In this document: positions 11,057 to 20,639 of the stretch, one piece after another
Numbering within the stretch: position 1 is the first letter of the stretch
Layout: each line of letters begins with the position of its first letter
Source: Paramacrobiotus metropolitanus
Taxonomy: Eukaryota; Tardigrada; Eutardigrada; Parachela; Macrobiotidae
DNA length: 64,000 nt
Assembly: GCF_019649055.1 (NCBI RefSeq)
Contig: NW_026570397.1
Coordinates: 124,001 to 188,000 of the forward strand
Direction: 5' to 3'
Notes under the pieces: generated by a model
Database searches by the model: none
What the model saw: only the letters and a program-made list of their open reading frames with translations
What the model was told of the DNA's origin: nothing
Translations under genes and position numbers: made by a program

Positions 11057-12386
11057 TTATAGCACCACCTCCATCTCGAACTGCACATCGTCCACCGGTC
11101 CGGCGGTACTCGTTCTAACGCTTCCACTACTCTTCAGCATGAAGATGACCACGGCGGACGGTGTTTTTGCCAGCATGGTCACCCTGCAGAGTTGCGCCGC
11201 TCCGGTTCGTTGCCTTTATTAAGCACCGACATTCGCTAACAATTTCCCGTCCTTCACCGACGTCACCACGTGATTAACATCCTCCGCCTGGATCGTCACG
11301 CCCTCCAACGACCGCCTGCCCTCATGGGGCCCTTGTGCACCTCGATCATGGAGGCAGGTTAATGGACGCTTGCTGACCTCCCAGAAGGAGGCCGGGTGCT
11401 CGACGGCGGGATACCTCCAAGTTTCAACACCACAGCCCCAGCGTGATCTCGAAGGCGTTGCTGCGAAATTATCTGCAGTCTTGCCAACCCCTCCGCTACC
11501 GGGTAATGTTTGGCGCCGTTGGGGAAGCCGTTCTTCAAGTTCTACGGCAGCGTTTGATGTATTCCGGCAAGGATGGCACACAAAAACATGGCCTGGTATC
11601 CCTGGGAATTCACCTCCGCCACCTGCTTGAAGATGGCGTCGCCGGGACTCTGGCTGTAGACGGAGGAGCCGCCGGTGGGGTTCTGCTGGAGGTCGCCGCA
11701 GGAGTAGCTGACCGGCGGCGAGCCCGTGGAAGAGAATGAAGGAGCAGCGGTCCAGGACATGATGACGGCCGTCTTTGGCTGCTGGCGGGCGTTGTCGCTG
11801 GCAAATTGGTCGTAAAAAAAGGTTGAAGGGATGCGGTTGTCCGTCCTGACGCGGTCCTGTACGCAAAGTAGTCGCTTGAACAGGAGGCCGAATCCGTTGG
11901 GGTTCACGGAAGGCAGGATGTGGATGTAGGCGGCATTGATCAGTGTCTGAATACCGGGTGATACGGCGCGTCGTTTTAGCTATCCAGGAGGGTCTGGATC
12001 AGCAGCAAGAGTGTGATGTACGAGCACGATTGGTTTCACGAGATTCCTGACCATTGTCTTGGCAACACTGACAGCTACAAAATAATTATCTATGACGTCA
12101 TTATCTATGACTATGTTGAACGTATACGGTATATCAGGTTGTATTGGTCAAATCATACTCAGTACATAATTGTCAGAGAAAACAAAACACAAAACTACAA
12201 TAGAAAATATTGTTGTATTGTTGTTTCTGTTGTGTTGTTTAGTTCAGCTGCCATTTGGTTAAAAAACAGTGCAAGTCAATACGTGAAAACGAGTAACTCG
12301 CGGCCCACCACCTCCTTGCGGTGCATGTTGCCCACGTAGTTAAATTCCGGCTTGCCCTCAACGAATGCCATCATAATTTTAGCCAT
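11057..12386 (-). pseudogene. M14 metallocarboxypeptidase, CPE/CPD type, degenerate
   Basis: The minus strand carries, in order, the hallmarks of the regulatory (N/E) carboxypeptidases that trim C-terminal Lys/Arg from peptides. The segment 12386-12283 encodes YVGNMHRKEVVGRELL, with the HxxE zinc ligands kept although the usual Gly-Asn between them is Arg-Lys. After an intron, 11935-11890 encodes IHILPSVNPNGFG (family PS.NP.GF). Around 11820-11580 lie an NR motif, an HG in a shifted frame and a YSQSPGDAIF segment. Near 11290-11240 the start of the transthyretin-like domain (VTSVKDG) appears, and the gene closes at a TAA at 11059-11057. At least three frame changes interrupt it. It is either a pseudogene or a gene carrying sequence errors. 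The N-terminal exon is not seen with certainty. Confidence 0.65.
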
Positions 12387-12949
12387 ACCGAATGACATCA
12401 GATTAACATCATTCATAAATCATAATCAATCAGCGTGCGTCGAAAGGTTTTTCTTGCAATCTTTCTTCGAGAAATAATGAAGAATCAATAACAGCTGACA
12501 AACGGGGTGTTTTGCCAACGTCCAGTCGTGAGCCGTAGATGTCGTTTGCGACTTTGCGGCAATCGCGATATTTGTAGAGGTTGGTCTTCTGTTAATTTTG
12601 ATGTACAAGTAGTTAGTACTTACCTGTCGCAATGACAAACATCATCTGTTGTGAAGGCGTGGTGTTTAAAACGTGGCAGGGAAAGTCCGTGTGAGTCTAC
12701 GCTGACTTCCCGGCGTCTCTTAGGTATCTGACTCTCAACCGCCCAAGGGCGGCGTGTTGTTGCCAATCGGAACCAGCAGCAATGCTGATACGTAAGTACT
12801 GTACGTTACAACTGTGTAAAGTGCTCACTGCTCACTGCTCAGTATGCTCTACGCTGTAACTTCAGTTTTACAGTCAGCTCTTCCTTATCTTGTCATAGAA
12901 GCTTTTTTGAAAAGTTCTTCCTGTAAATTCGATCATTGTTTTTTTTAAA

Positions 12950-15520
12950 ATGTCAGCGTCGCCCGACCCTGAACCATTCATCATTGGGAGCAAGGATATG
13001 GGGGACAAATGCAAAAGAGCTGGGCAGATCGCTAACAGTAAGTGTGCAACTGGTGCATCCACCGCCCGTTTCTCGTGTGGTCCTTCTCCGATCCCTTGCA
13101 GTCACTAGTGCGCCGTCCTGAACATATCGTAATCCAGTTAAGCCTGTGATTTGCGTGGACTGCTCAGAGCTCGCTGCATTCGTATGCGGGTACCAGAAGT
13201 AGAGAATTCACCAGATTCTTCTTTTTGGTTACAGAAGTTGTTGACAGCCTTCTGGAGAAATGCGTGCCCAGCCAGTCAGTGCGGGAACTGTGCGAAGCGG
13301 CTGATGCCATGATCGTCGCGGAGACATCGTTGGTTTTTAAAGCCAACCTGTATAAAGGTTGGAGCAGGCTTTACTGCCCAGCGCTGTGGTTTTGTAGTTG
13401 CCGTTGATATGTTGATGGAGTACAGTGCATTGACAGGTGTTGCTTTTCCAACATGCATCAGCGTCAACAACTGCGTCTGCTACTTTTCCCCCCTCAAGGC
13501 CGACCCCGACCGTCTGCTGGATCACGGAGATCTGGTTAAAATGTATGGAATTGCTTTTATGTACCGTAATTGCTTTATCACTGAGCCGTGTTTGTTTGTT
13601 TTGTTTCTCCAGCGAATTGGCCGTCCACATTGACGGATACACCGCCAGCGTCGGATATTCACATGTTGTTGGCGCTACGATGGTGAGTTTTTTTTTTTTT
13701 TTCAGGCAATAGCCAATTAAACGTAACAAAAAGCCTGCGCCGAAAGACACTAATTAAAAAGTTTGAATTTACACATTGAAAAAACAACCAAAGTCATTAC
13801 TGTCACATCCAACTTTCGGTCGCGCGTTTAATGTACCCAAGACAGCAGCCGCATTTCCTTTAACAACAGCGAGACTAAAACGTTGTCTAAGGAAAGCCGT
13901 AGATCGAGATTCCCCGGTCACATCGCGAATCTTCCTCCCGACAAAACGTATCATCTCAGCAAATTCCGAACCAAAAGTTCCAAGGGTTTCGACTGCGAGG
14001 GTGTAGAACAGATACCCCATATCCTCCAAAAATCCGTACTTCCCGCGCTTAAAGTCTTCCGCCAGCCGTGCCACGTTACCTGGCTTCTTTGAGCTGGCTT
14101 TTACGTGCGAGGTAGCAGTTGCAGTACGTTGCCTTGTTTTTGAACTGAATTCGGTTTTTAGTGGGTGTTGACTTCGTGACATGTTGCAAATGCTGCAAGA
14201 ATAGCCAGAGAACTGTTTTCCAGCTTGTAAGCACAACGTGGGTGATTGCAGGACAGTCCGGCGAGCGGACGCCACGCCGACGTCATGCTGGCAACAAACG
14301 CCGCCATGGAGGCCTACTCGCAGCTGATCAAAGGCGGAGTTGAATTTGATGTGCGCCTGCATGAGTGTACTCGCTAGTTGAACACGTTTCAGCTGATAAT
14401 GCTTGTTATGCTTTTGGTAGTATTGCAAAGCAAAGCGAATGGTGGAGACCGTAGTCCAGGGCTTCCAGTGCAAGCTAATGCACATGCTCCCCGAAGGGAA
14501 AACGAAATTCCACGTCAACGAAGTCGCTCAACTGGAGATTCTGGTCAGCACGGGCGAAGGGCTGGCCTACGAGTACCTGGACACGGAGAGCAACATCTTC
14601 CGCTGGAACGACCTCTCCGATTCACTACCTCGCTCGGCTTCTCGTGGTGCGAAGAGTGAGTGCGAAATATCGAGTGCAAGCTACGTACCTTGTCATTTAT
14701 CGGAGTAATGCAGTACGTAATCGGTATTTACATAATCCTGCTTATAATCGAAAATATTATTTTCCGTTGCCCGTGTTACTTGTGTTGCTTGTCAGCATGG
14801 CTTCCTTGCCCTAGACTGAATTTTTAGAAGAAAGTTTCTTCTAATTTCAAGAAACTGACTTCGCAATTTACAGTATAATTTTTTGTAAAATCTCGGTATG
14901 ATCGGACTTATCGCACCTTTTCGGTATGATTGCACTTATTGCCAGCCATGAATTATTCAAAAGTAAAATTAAGTGACGAGACAAGTCAGAACACCAGTAT
15001 TCACCAGTATGACGAGCATTCACCATTACGACAACTGTCGACAAGCATTCACCAGTACGACGAGCAGTAACTATTAAAATTAATGATTAATTATTGTTAA
15101 TACGTATTACGTGCAGTGCGTACAGCACGATACTCTGTGCATTAAGCTGGTTATAGGTAGCTGCTAGCAAAACTGCTCTTTTGCCTAGCGTACTTGTTAC
15201 TGTTGATGTGTTGTGTTGTTGATTATCATTGCATGGATTGCTTAGAATTCCTCGCCGAAACTTCTAGCAAGTATGGAACCTCGAGTTTTTCACTGAGGTA
15301 CTTTGACGACGAGGAGACCGCCCGCCTGTCCGCCCAGGAGTGCGTCGATCACGGTATTCTGCTGGGGTTCCCGGTACTGTATGAAAAGGAAGGCGAGCTA
15401 GTGGCGCTGCTCAAATGCACCGTGGGTATCACTCCCACCGGAATCCAAACGCTCACCGGCTGCTCCTTGAACGTGGATGCCTACATATCGAATCACAAGA
15501 TCGTCGACGTTGATTTAGAG
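12950..15520 (+). CDS. PA2G4/EBP1-like protein, seven exons
   Basis: Proposed exons are 12950-13037, 13235-13357, 13437-13542, 13613-13682, 14252-14350, 14421 (or 14436)-14655 and 15268-15520, all with GT-AG borders and matching phases. The product follows PA2G4 (proliferation-associated 2G4, a catalytically inactive methionine-aminopeptidase fold that binds ribosomes and RNA): GQIAN, then [62 protein letters not shown] and [14 protein letters not shown]. Relative to typical PA2G4, about 30 residues around the middle 'EGMLSH' segment are missing. A frameshift lies near 14606-14625 in exon 6, after which the other frame resumes the family pattern. No lysine-rich C-terminal tail is seen; exon 7 instead abuts a vigilin-like exon in phase 0. 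It may be a divergent paralogue, the 5' part of a chimeric gene or a decaying copy. Confidence 0.7.
13769..14120 (-). mobile_element. Retroelement reverse-transcriptase C-terminal fragment in an intron
   Basis: On the minus strand, inside the 569-bp fourth intron of the PA2G4-like gene, an open frame ends at 13769 and encodes a segment with [10 protein letters not shown], then [18 protein letters not shown] and [10 protein letters not shown]. This pattern is familiar from the C-terminal end of many metazoan retroelement polyproteins, probably of non-LTR type. Only the end of the protein is present. The upstream part of the same open frame (14121-14518) overlaps exons 5 and 6 and is only their mirror image. 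The last 75 bp have a homologue at 9067-9142. Confidence 0.55.
14991..15069. repeat. Short imperfect tandem repeat in intron 6
   Basis: Variants of CATTCACCAGTATGACGAG recur four to five times between 14991 and 15069, mixed with CATTCACCATTACGACA. Just upstream, TCGGTATGATCGGACTTAT at about 14893 recurs in altered form at about 14921. These simple repeats explain part of the unusual length (612 bp) of this intron. Confidence 0.6.
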
Positions 15521-15652
15521 GTGCAACCTGTTGGTACTGCTTGTGCGGCATCTGGTGTACATTGTTAACTATGCAGTCTTTAATTTAAGCCTTCTGTTGA
15601 GTTAGTGCTGGTGTTGATGCAGGAGGGGGATTTGTGACCATGTCATTTGCAG

Positions 15653-16162
15653 GCGCAGTGCAGCTATCGCGTGGAGATGCGCGTAGATCCAAAGTACCAC
15701 TTCCAGCTGATCGGTCAGAGCGTGCAACTGAACAAAATTCGAGATGAGTTCCAGGTGGAGCTGCAGTTCCCGCGCAGTGACGCGGCCGCTGAGGATGCCG
15801 ACAAGATCGTCATCGTCGGGCTGGAGTCGCAGGCGCACGCGGCGCGCGACAAGATCCAGACCATCGTTGAGGCCGAGGTGAGGAAACAGAGATGGTCAAC
15901 TGCAGCGCTGCAGAATGTAATGGCGTTGGTGTCCGTTGTGCAGAAGAGCCAGTCGCAAGTGAAGGTCCCCCTGGACAGCCGCATCCACGCCCGCATCATC
16001 GGCGACAACCGCACCGGTCTGCAACAGCTGGAACACCGCTTCCAAGTCAAGATCAACTTCCCGCGCCGCGACGATGAGGACGCCAACGTGGTGACGGTGG
16101 TGGGCGAGGAGGGGAATGTGCACGCCTGCGAGGCGGAGCTGAAGCGACTGGAGGGCATCTAC
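15653..16162 (+). CDS. Vigilin-like KH domain pair (two exons)
   Basis: Two exons, 15653-15877 and 15944-16162, are joined in phase 0 with a 66-bp GT-AG intron. They encode two KH domains that follow the last two KH domains of vigilin (HDLBP), a large RNA-binding protein with 14 KH repeats found on translating ribosomes and the ER. The first has RVEMRVDPKYH then LIGQSVQLNKI and FQVELQFP; the second has VPLDSRIHARIIG then FQVKINFP and VVTVVG. In both, the GxxG loop has lost its second glycine (GQSV and GDNR). The preceding exon of the PA2G4-like region joins in phase. The other twelve KH domains are absent from the window. Confidence 0.75.
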
Positions 16163-16222
16163 GTGCGTCCGCTGACTGGTTTTCATTCACAGCAGGGTTA
16201 ATTCGCGCGTTTGTTGTTGCAG

Positions 16223-16600
16223 CTGAACGATGTGGCGAAGAAGACCGCAGGTGCCCACCGAAGCACGGCAACGGGCCCGGGGCGTCAGGACGCCAAGTCG
16301 AAGCGGAAAAGCCCCGTCGCGATGTCAGCCAAACCGTCCCGCCGTGGGCGACCAAAAAAGGGCGCCAAACCCCGCACTGGAGTGCTTAAGGGAATGCTAC
16401 GAAAAGCCTTACGTAACCGTCACGTCCGCGCGTTTTCGGAGGAAGAGAAACGAGAAGTAGTCGGTGTGTATCGTACGTATCCAAGCGAAGCCACGGAAAT
16501 TGCCAACATTTTGAACTGTACAGGCTTGTCGCGTAACACCATTTATTCATGGTTTGATGAATGTGAGCGCGCTTCCGGTCACACGTCGGTGGGAGGATGA
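16223..16600 (+). CDS. Terminal exon: vigilin-like tail, AT-hook and helix-turn-helix
   Basis: After the acceptor at 16221-16222 the frame stays open to the TGA at 16598. The first residues (LNDVAKK) continue the vigilin C-terminal helix end. A basic linker follows, then an AT-hook core RGRPKKG (16343-16363). Next comes a three-helix segment (about 16433-16570) with EEKREVVGVYRTYP, EIANILNCTGLSRNTIYSWF and DECERA, the pattern of a helix-turn-helix of the transposase, psq or CENP-B N-terminal kind. An internal ATG at 16322 could start a stand-alone 92-residue DNA-binding protein. The AT-hook binds the minor groove of AT-rich DNA. The unbroken frame shared with the vigilin tail is the main evidence for a fusion. 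Confidence 0.6.
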   Translation: MNDVAKKTAGAHRSTATGPGRQDAKSKRKSPVAMSAKPSRRGRPKKGAKPRTGVLKGMLRKALRNRHVRAFSEEEKREVVGVYRTYPSEATEIANILNCTGLSRNTIYSWFDECERASGHTSVGG

Positions 16601-16654
16601 GTTGTTGCGTTTTTGCAGAGGTACACAGACGTATGAAATGTTTGGTCATCATTG

Positions 16655-16660
16655 AATAAA
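16655..16660 (+). terminator. Polyadenylation signal of the chimeric gene
   Basis: AATAAA lies 55 bp after the TGA stop of the AT-hook/HTH exon. It is the first canonical polyadenylation signal I saw downstream of the PA2G4-like exons on this strand, which supports one transcript ending here. Confidence 0.6.
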
Positions 16661-17309
16661 ACGGATCAAAGGATTGAACACAGATTGGCGTATACTATAC
16701 TATATAAGACACCTTTATATGTACCTAATATTATAATGTACGTATACGAGGACAATTGGGTGCTGCGAACACCCCCTGCACGATTGGGCTGCGATGAACA
16801 GTCTTTATTATTTTGCAAGTAAGCGATTGCACCGCACTTGAAAACACATGGCTGTTATTACGTGATTCAGTATGTACGCAGCGCCGATGCCCGCTTTTGG
16901 AAAACACATAAATTAAAATAACGTATCTAACTCAATGCAGGAGATCGATTTAAGCGGTAGAACGAAAGCTTGTAAGCACTAGACAGCGGTCGAAAAAAGC
17001 AAGTGATTAAAGATGGCAGCAAGATGTTTGCCTATGTTACAGAATGTGAAGTACTCGTATGTAGAAAGTACGTAATATAATAAGTAACTTTAATAATACA
17101 TGTTCACTGCAGCTGGCCAACCGGTGACTGAATCAGTAAGAAGTAGAATAGTACGTACAGCAATAGAATACAACATGAGTTGCTAGGATGTAAACAGCAT
17201 GTGTACGGAGTACAACAACAAGAATTCACAAGACACCACACAGAATATGTTCTTCTTTATTGGGTTATTATGCGTGTAAAGTGCAAAGAAACGAAAACGT
17301 TCTTGGATC
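16661..17309. other. Intergenic, nothing recognised
   Basis: AT-rich DNA with only short open frames. No domain, repeat or RNA gene was recognised between the polyadenylation signal and the foldback element. Confidence 0.5.
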
Positions 17310-17761
17310 CATACTTCGAATACTGCCTTATATGGGCTCCCCTTATATTACTCTCCCTTATCTGGGCTCCCGGCTAGTTTGCAACACCCGTCAAATTAAA
17401 TTTATCGGATTTATAGTAGAACCCTTTTCTACTTCTTTCAATCGGATTTACCATTAAGCCCACCAAAGAATTCCGAAATTTAATATACGAATTATATTTA
17501 TATATTTTATTTATATATATTCTTCCATTAATTTCAACCGAATCTGCCAATGAACAAATTGAAAAATGCTACAAAATTACTGGCAAAATAAGTATTTTAA
17601 ATAAATCAAAATTTTCAGTCAGTGATAACACACTGATAACAACTGCGAAAGTGTGAGTAATAACGTAACCGCCCATGTAGAGGGTTGCTCATATTGCTCG
17701 GGAGCCCAGATAAGGGAGAGTAATATAAGGGGAGCCCATATAAGGCAGTATTCGAAGTATG
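17310..17761. mobile_element. Foldback/MITE-like element with 63-bp inverted ends
   Basis: The left end 17310-17372 and the right end 17699-17761 are exact reverse complements of each other. They enclose a 326-bp AT-rich centre with no transposase frame. The arms begin CATACTTCGAATACTGCC and include a doubled GGGCTCC and CTTAT pattern. This is the architecture of a non-autonomous foldback or MITE. No clear target-site duplication is visible outside the arms, so the true ends may lie elsewhere, or the arms may have arisen by inverted duplication. Confidence 0.7.
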
Positions 17762-19020
17762 CTGTGTATTAAAACGTATCCATAGTCCGTACCGGTCTGA
17801 CACTGCACTGCATGCACGTGTCCGTTCACGCTGCCATAATTTTCCCGCCAACGGAAAAAAATATAAAAAGTCAAAGTGACTGTGCGCCTCCGCAATCGAG
17901 GCGACTTGAATCCGTTGCGTAGGATAAGAAGGAAGCGCAAAAAAATACGCGACAGGTTCGGCAAGTGGAGGTTCCGCAGTCCGTCCGTACACCACTTCTT
18001 CCCGCGGTAATGCGAAGAGGGACACAGATCAGCAGCCACCATCGTGCACAGCTCTTAACCAACACAAAATGCACTGTACAGTACTTAAATCGGGTCCGTG
18101 CTCTATTCCTTGGATGTTTTTTGCATTCAGGCCATTTTCACAATATGGATTCGCCTACCGGATACTGAAGAAGCGATATTTTCTGCGTGGCTCCACATGA
18201 CAAAAAATTTTTAAAACTGATTTCGTGATAATTAGTGCTCATACACGAAATACAAGCTTGTACACAAGATAACCGTAATAAAAAATTATCAGGTTTCCAA
18301 ATGTGGAATAATACGAATCCGAAAGAGTGCATTGCGAAAGTGTCCGGAATGCGAAAAACGTCGATGTATGTATACTGTATTTCTCCAGTGAAAATCCAAG
18401 TCGATATTCGACACCATAGCCTGAAATAGTGTGTATTATTACACATTTTGTGTTCTTTTTCGCGTGAAGCGGACGAATGACTTTTTCTTAAAAAAGTCTA
18501 CAAATTCCATTAAAAATAGAAAATTTAATTAAATTTGAATCTTACAGATCCCTCTCACCTTTTCTCGGTGGTTTTTAATTCTTCAATCTTGCACATTTAG
18601 AATGTCAAAAATATACGAAGCACATTCAAACTTATTATTGTTAAATTTATATCCACTAGTTCAATATCAAAGTCATCGCACACTAACCGCAGAGTAAACA
18701 TGGAAAGAACTCAGAGTAAGCTCACTTCCTCTGTTCGAAGGAGATGGCTATGTGGAATATTCTGTATTGTTTCAATACTTTGGCTTTGGTTTTTCTCATG
18801 TTAAAATTGCCAAAGAATGCATTGGCACAAAAATATATTGGCCTGTTTGACGTGAATTGATAGCCACTTTTTGATTTTCGCGATCTTGTGTTACGCGGAT
18901 GTATTTGGTCTTTTTTGTCTTGCAAACCGAGCGAAAATATTTCTTACTCGCCATATTCAAAAGATTTATGGACAAACAAGGCAATTCAGTAAAAAATAAT
19001 CATGCCCTTAACATGATCCC
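17762..19020. other. Stretch without a recognised gene
   Basis: Open frames of 60-100 codons occur on both strands (17871-18074 minus, 18138-18446 minus and 18235-18429 plus among them), but none has a family signature and opposite strands are equally open. I see no RNA gene or repeat here. Confidence 0.45.
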
Positions 19021-19720
19021 CCTGGGGGTGCGCCGGGAGGAGTGTACAGTTTTAAAATTCCAGACTGCCTTCGATACTGTTGGCTGGGCACCGGCAGCAC
19101 CGCCTCCACTCTGTTCCACAACGTGCTGGCAAAATACCCGTTTAACGGCAGGCTTATCTTAACGCCACGTCAACATCCAGCGTCAGTTGCGTGTCCTAGC
19201 TCTGGCAGCAGCAGCGTCAGGTCGTGCATGGATTTCACCGAGCTGCGGACCAGACTGATGGACTGCGGCACAGCGCGATGGAATCACAGAGATGACACTT
19301 AAAAGAACATGCCATCGTGGACCAGGTAAAGTCTTCGAGATTGTGCACATCGCAGCGCTCAGGTTGCTCAAGCTTTCGGATATTCGAAAACCGACCCGGG
19401 TATGTGACGACGAATCCGACTCCGAGTATGTGACGCCGACCACATGTAGCGCCGTCAGACGGATCGCGGGACGGGAACGCGACACGTGGCTAATCATTTT
19501 CAACACGGCGTGGAGGTCTGCCTGGTATCTGTAGATGCAATGAACGCGATCGTGTATAATAACGCGCTTGGTGGAGGAGCGCAGGCAGTAGAAGAGCGGC
19601 GCTGTAAGGGTATACAGCAGATCTGGCAAGCCTTTGCTGCCAGCGTCCGTCTCGATGATGATGCTGGCCATTATTGTTCCCTGGTTCTGTTACTATACAT
19701 ACAAACAATGCAATACACAA
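19021..19720 (-). other. Coding-like segment of unknown family
   Basis: A minus-strand frame of 162 codons (19671-19183) is followed in other minus frames by coding-like stretches, for example AVPQSISLVRSSVKSMHDLT then LLLPELG around 19275-19200, and one around 19165-19050. GC content is higher than in flanking DNA. No family is recognised, and plus-strand frames over part of it are also open, so the strand is not certain. It may be exons of a gene broken by introns or frameshifts. Confidence 0.3.
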
Positions 19721-20639
19721 AGGGGGGTGCTTTATTATTTACTGACAAACACACCCGCTTGCAAGCGGGAACAACCTCTAAAAAAATCAATTTAAATCCC
19801 GATCGTTGCCGGACGCAGTGCCAAGTGTGAGCACATACACTGCGAACGGCTGCTATATATACTCGTACCATACACTGCACGCTGACCATTAGAATACTAA
19901 CAGACCGAACAGACCACTGCGTTCCGCCCACCGTCACCAGGTCCAATAATATACAGATTATTATCAGCAGCACGACGCAGAGGCTCACGATAGTGAGGAA
20001 ATGAGGCTTTATTGTGTGATAGCAATAAAGTACAACACAGTGCGTGAGCAAAATCATGACTAACTAGAATGATCGGCTGAATGAGCCGTAACATGGAAAA
20101 TGCCTATCTGCGGCACTGGGCTGATCCAACACGAGCGAACGAACGCTGATTGGCCGAGACGTCAAGCCGTAGGCGTGGCAAGGCGTGGCCGAGCCGGAGT
20201 CGAGGCCGATGTGGCGTTCGACAGCGAGTGCGACTCGGTGTGAGTCAGCACACCGGAAGCGGGACTGTCGCTGGCTGCCTACTCGTAGGCTGCCATAGCG
20301 ACTGGCCCAACATGCCTCTGGGCGGAAGTCCGGGCCCCTGCGAAGGACCGGCCTCATACCGCTCCAGTGCCCGCTCCGCACACGACCCTACTAGGGTCGG
20401 TGGCTGCGCCTCGGTGGTGTCCGATGAAGGTCTCTCGGTGCCGCGTTCTCCTCCGGACCCGTGGTGGCGATACAACTCACGGCAGAAATCCGAAGGTCGG
20501 TCGGGTTTCTTGTTGGACCGGTGTAGGCTTCTGTTGATGAACATCCGTAACGGCAAGAAAAAGCAAAGTAAAAATAAAGCATTTATCTCTGTTTCTCTCT
20601 AGTTAACTTCTAATAAAGCATTAGAAAACAGTAAAACAA
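19721..20639. other. Unassigned stretch with polyadenylation signals
   Basis: A TATA-like sequence (CTATATATACTC) lies near 19852, and AATAAA occurs at 20024, 20573 and 20612 on the plus strand. A plus-strand open frame of 150 codons (20150-20602) ends in a lysine-rich tail just past the 20573 signal, but it has no known domain and minus frames overlap it. It could be a small transcribed unit or the edge of a decayed element. Confidence 0.3.

Noticed and set aside
12013-12339. Plus-strand frame of 108 codons
   Set aside because: It lies over an intron and, in its last part, antisense to the carboxypeptidase exon, with no family signature.
14121-14518. N-terminal half of the long minus-strand frame over 13769-14518
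   Set aside because: It overlaps plus-strand exons 5 and 6 of the PA2G4-like gene and has no retroelement similarity; only the C-terminal part is taken as real.
17373-17698. Transposase gene inside the foldback element
   Set aside because: The centre is AT-rich with only short frames and no transposase motif.
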